A program made the position numbers and the translations under genes. 41,852 nt of DNA, taken from assembly GCA_944384835.1 (NCBI GenBank), contig CALWUU010000037.1, positions 1 to 41,852 of the forward strand, read 5' to 3'. This document shows positions 41,642 to 41,852 of this stretch, piece by piece. This stretch comes from an uncultured Clostridia bacterium. Its GTDB lineage: Bacteria; Bacillota; Clostridia; Oscillospirales; Acutalibacteraceae. The notes beneath the pieces were generated by a model. That model was not told the origin of the DNA. It did no database searches and was given only the letters and a program-made list of their open reading frames with translations. The stretch's first letter is position 1. Each line of letters opens with the position of its first letter.

Positions 41642-41852
41642 ATGAAACCCAAAAGAAGGATTTTAAGTTTACTACTTGCAATCTGCCTTGTAGTAGGGAT
41701 TATGCCCACAGCGGCTTTTGCGGCCAATAACGATAAGGCTATTCAGCTTGGCGCAAGCAACATCAGCGGCTATGACAGTACAAATGGATATGACTATATC
41801 TATTACGGCGAATGGGACAATAGCCCCATAAAATGGCGGGTATTGGACGAGC
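41642..41852 (+). CDS. Secreted surface protein, N-terminal part (cut by window end)
   Basis: ATG 41642 follows a perfect AGGAGG site. The 70 visible residues start with a signal peptide (MKPKRRILSLLLAICLVVG..., ending TAAFA), then a region ending YYGEWDNSPIKWRVLD. The segment [YF]G-x(n)-PIKWRVL is typical of DUF6273 repeats in large surface proteins of gut Firmicutes. The full length and other domains lie outside this window. Confidence 0.8.
   Translation, partial: MKPKRRILSLLLAICLVVGIMPTAAFAANNDKAIQLGASNISGYDSTNGYDYIYYGEWDNSPIKWRVLDE

Overview
The window looks like a chromosomal segment of an AT-rich, endospore-forming Clostridia-type Firmicute. It carries sporulation genes (spoVAC, spoVAD, spoVAE, gpr, spoIIP), Gram-positive style housekeeping genes (rpsO, rpsT, holB, ricT, rsmI, tadA, ilvB-ilvN-ilvC), AGGAGG-like ribosome binding sites, several GTG/TTG starts, and strong intrinsic terminators between nearly all transcription units. 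No rRNA, CRISPR array or intact mobile element was seen; one tRNA-Arg(CCU) is present. The genus cannot be fixed from the sequence alone.

Layout. 1-2.5 kb: two tandem FUSC-type membrane proteins on the minus strand. 2.7-3.1 kb: rpsO with a sigma-A promoter and a structured leader. 3.3-7.4 kb: a membrane protein of unknown function, spoVAD, a PIG-L-like deacetylase that has lost its usual metal ligands, spoVAC, and a lipoprotein metallo-beta-lactamase-fold hydrolase. 7.7-9.9 kb: a GNAT acetyltransferase followed by a phosphohexomutase. 9.9-11.25 kb: a very AT-rich gene desert with long inverted repeats. 11.25-14 kb: a DUF2500-like protein, a TetR regulator, a HAD phosphatase, spoVAE and an unlisted 50-residue membrane peptide. 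14.2-17.5 kb: rpsT, gpr, spoIIP and a Ser-rich membrane protein. 17.5-21.1 kb: three small XRE regulators, each with repeated dyad sites upstream, plus a DUF885 lipoprotein. 21.2-26.3 kb: a replication/translation block (Orn/Lys/Arg decarboxylase-like gene, holB, ricT, a small ferredoxin, a trmN6-type methyltransferase, rsmI). 26.5-30.4 kb: a second Ser-rich membrane protein, tadA, a CPBP protease, two more XRE regulators and an Rrf2 regulator. 30.6-34.8 kb: tRNA-Arg, a YcxB-like protein and the ilvBNC operon. 34.8-41.3 kb: an accessory redox region (C39-like peptidase lipoprotein, flavodoxin lipoprotein, MerR and LysR regulators, DUF4405 cytochrome-like membrane protein, CxxC flavoprotein) containing decayed aldo/keto reductase and cyclophilin-like genes. 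41.6 kb to the end: the start of a secreted surface protein.

How the genes relate. SpoVAC/D/E move dipicolinate into the forespore, GPR degrades small acid-soluble proteins on germination and SpoIIP acts in engulfment, so sporulation is a major theme, although the spoVA genes are scattered rather than in one operon. IlvB/N/C form the shared first steps of branched-chain amino acid synthesis. The accessory redox region resembles flavodoxin/aldo-keto reductase/LysR neighbourhoods of gut Firmicutes and appears to be decaying.

The most distinctive pattern is a set of small stand-alone XRE regulators. Four of the five have clear, gene-specific repeated dyads in their own promoter regions: two dyads 52 bp apart, two 53 bp apart, three at an exact 30-bp period, and a 32-bp promoter-operator copied exactly 100 bp upstream. 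I regard these as probable autoregulatory switches; their targets are unknown.
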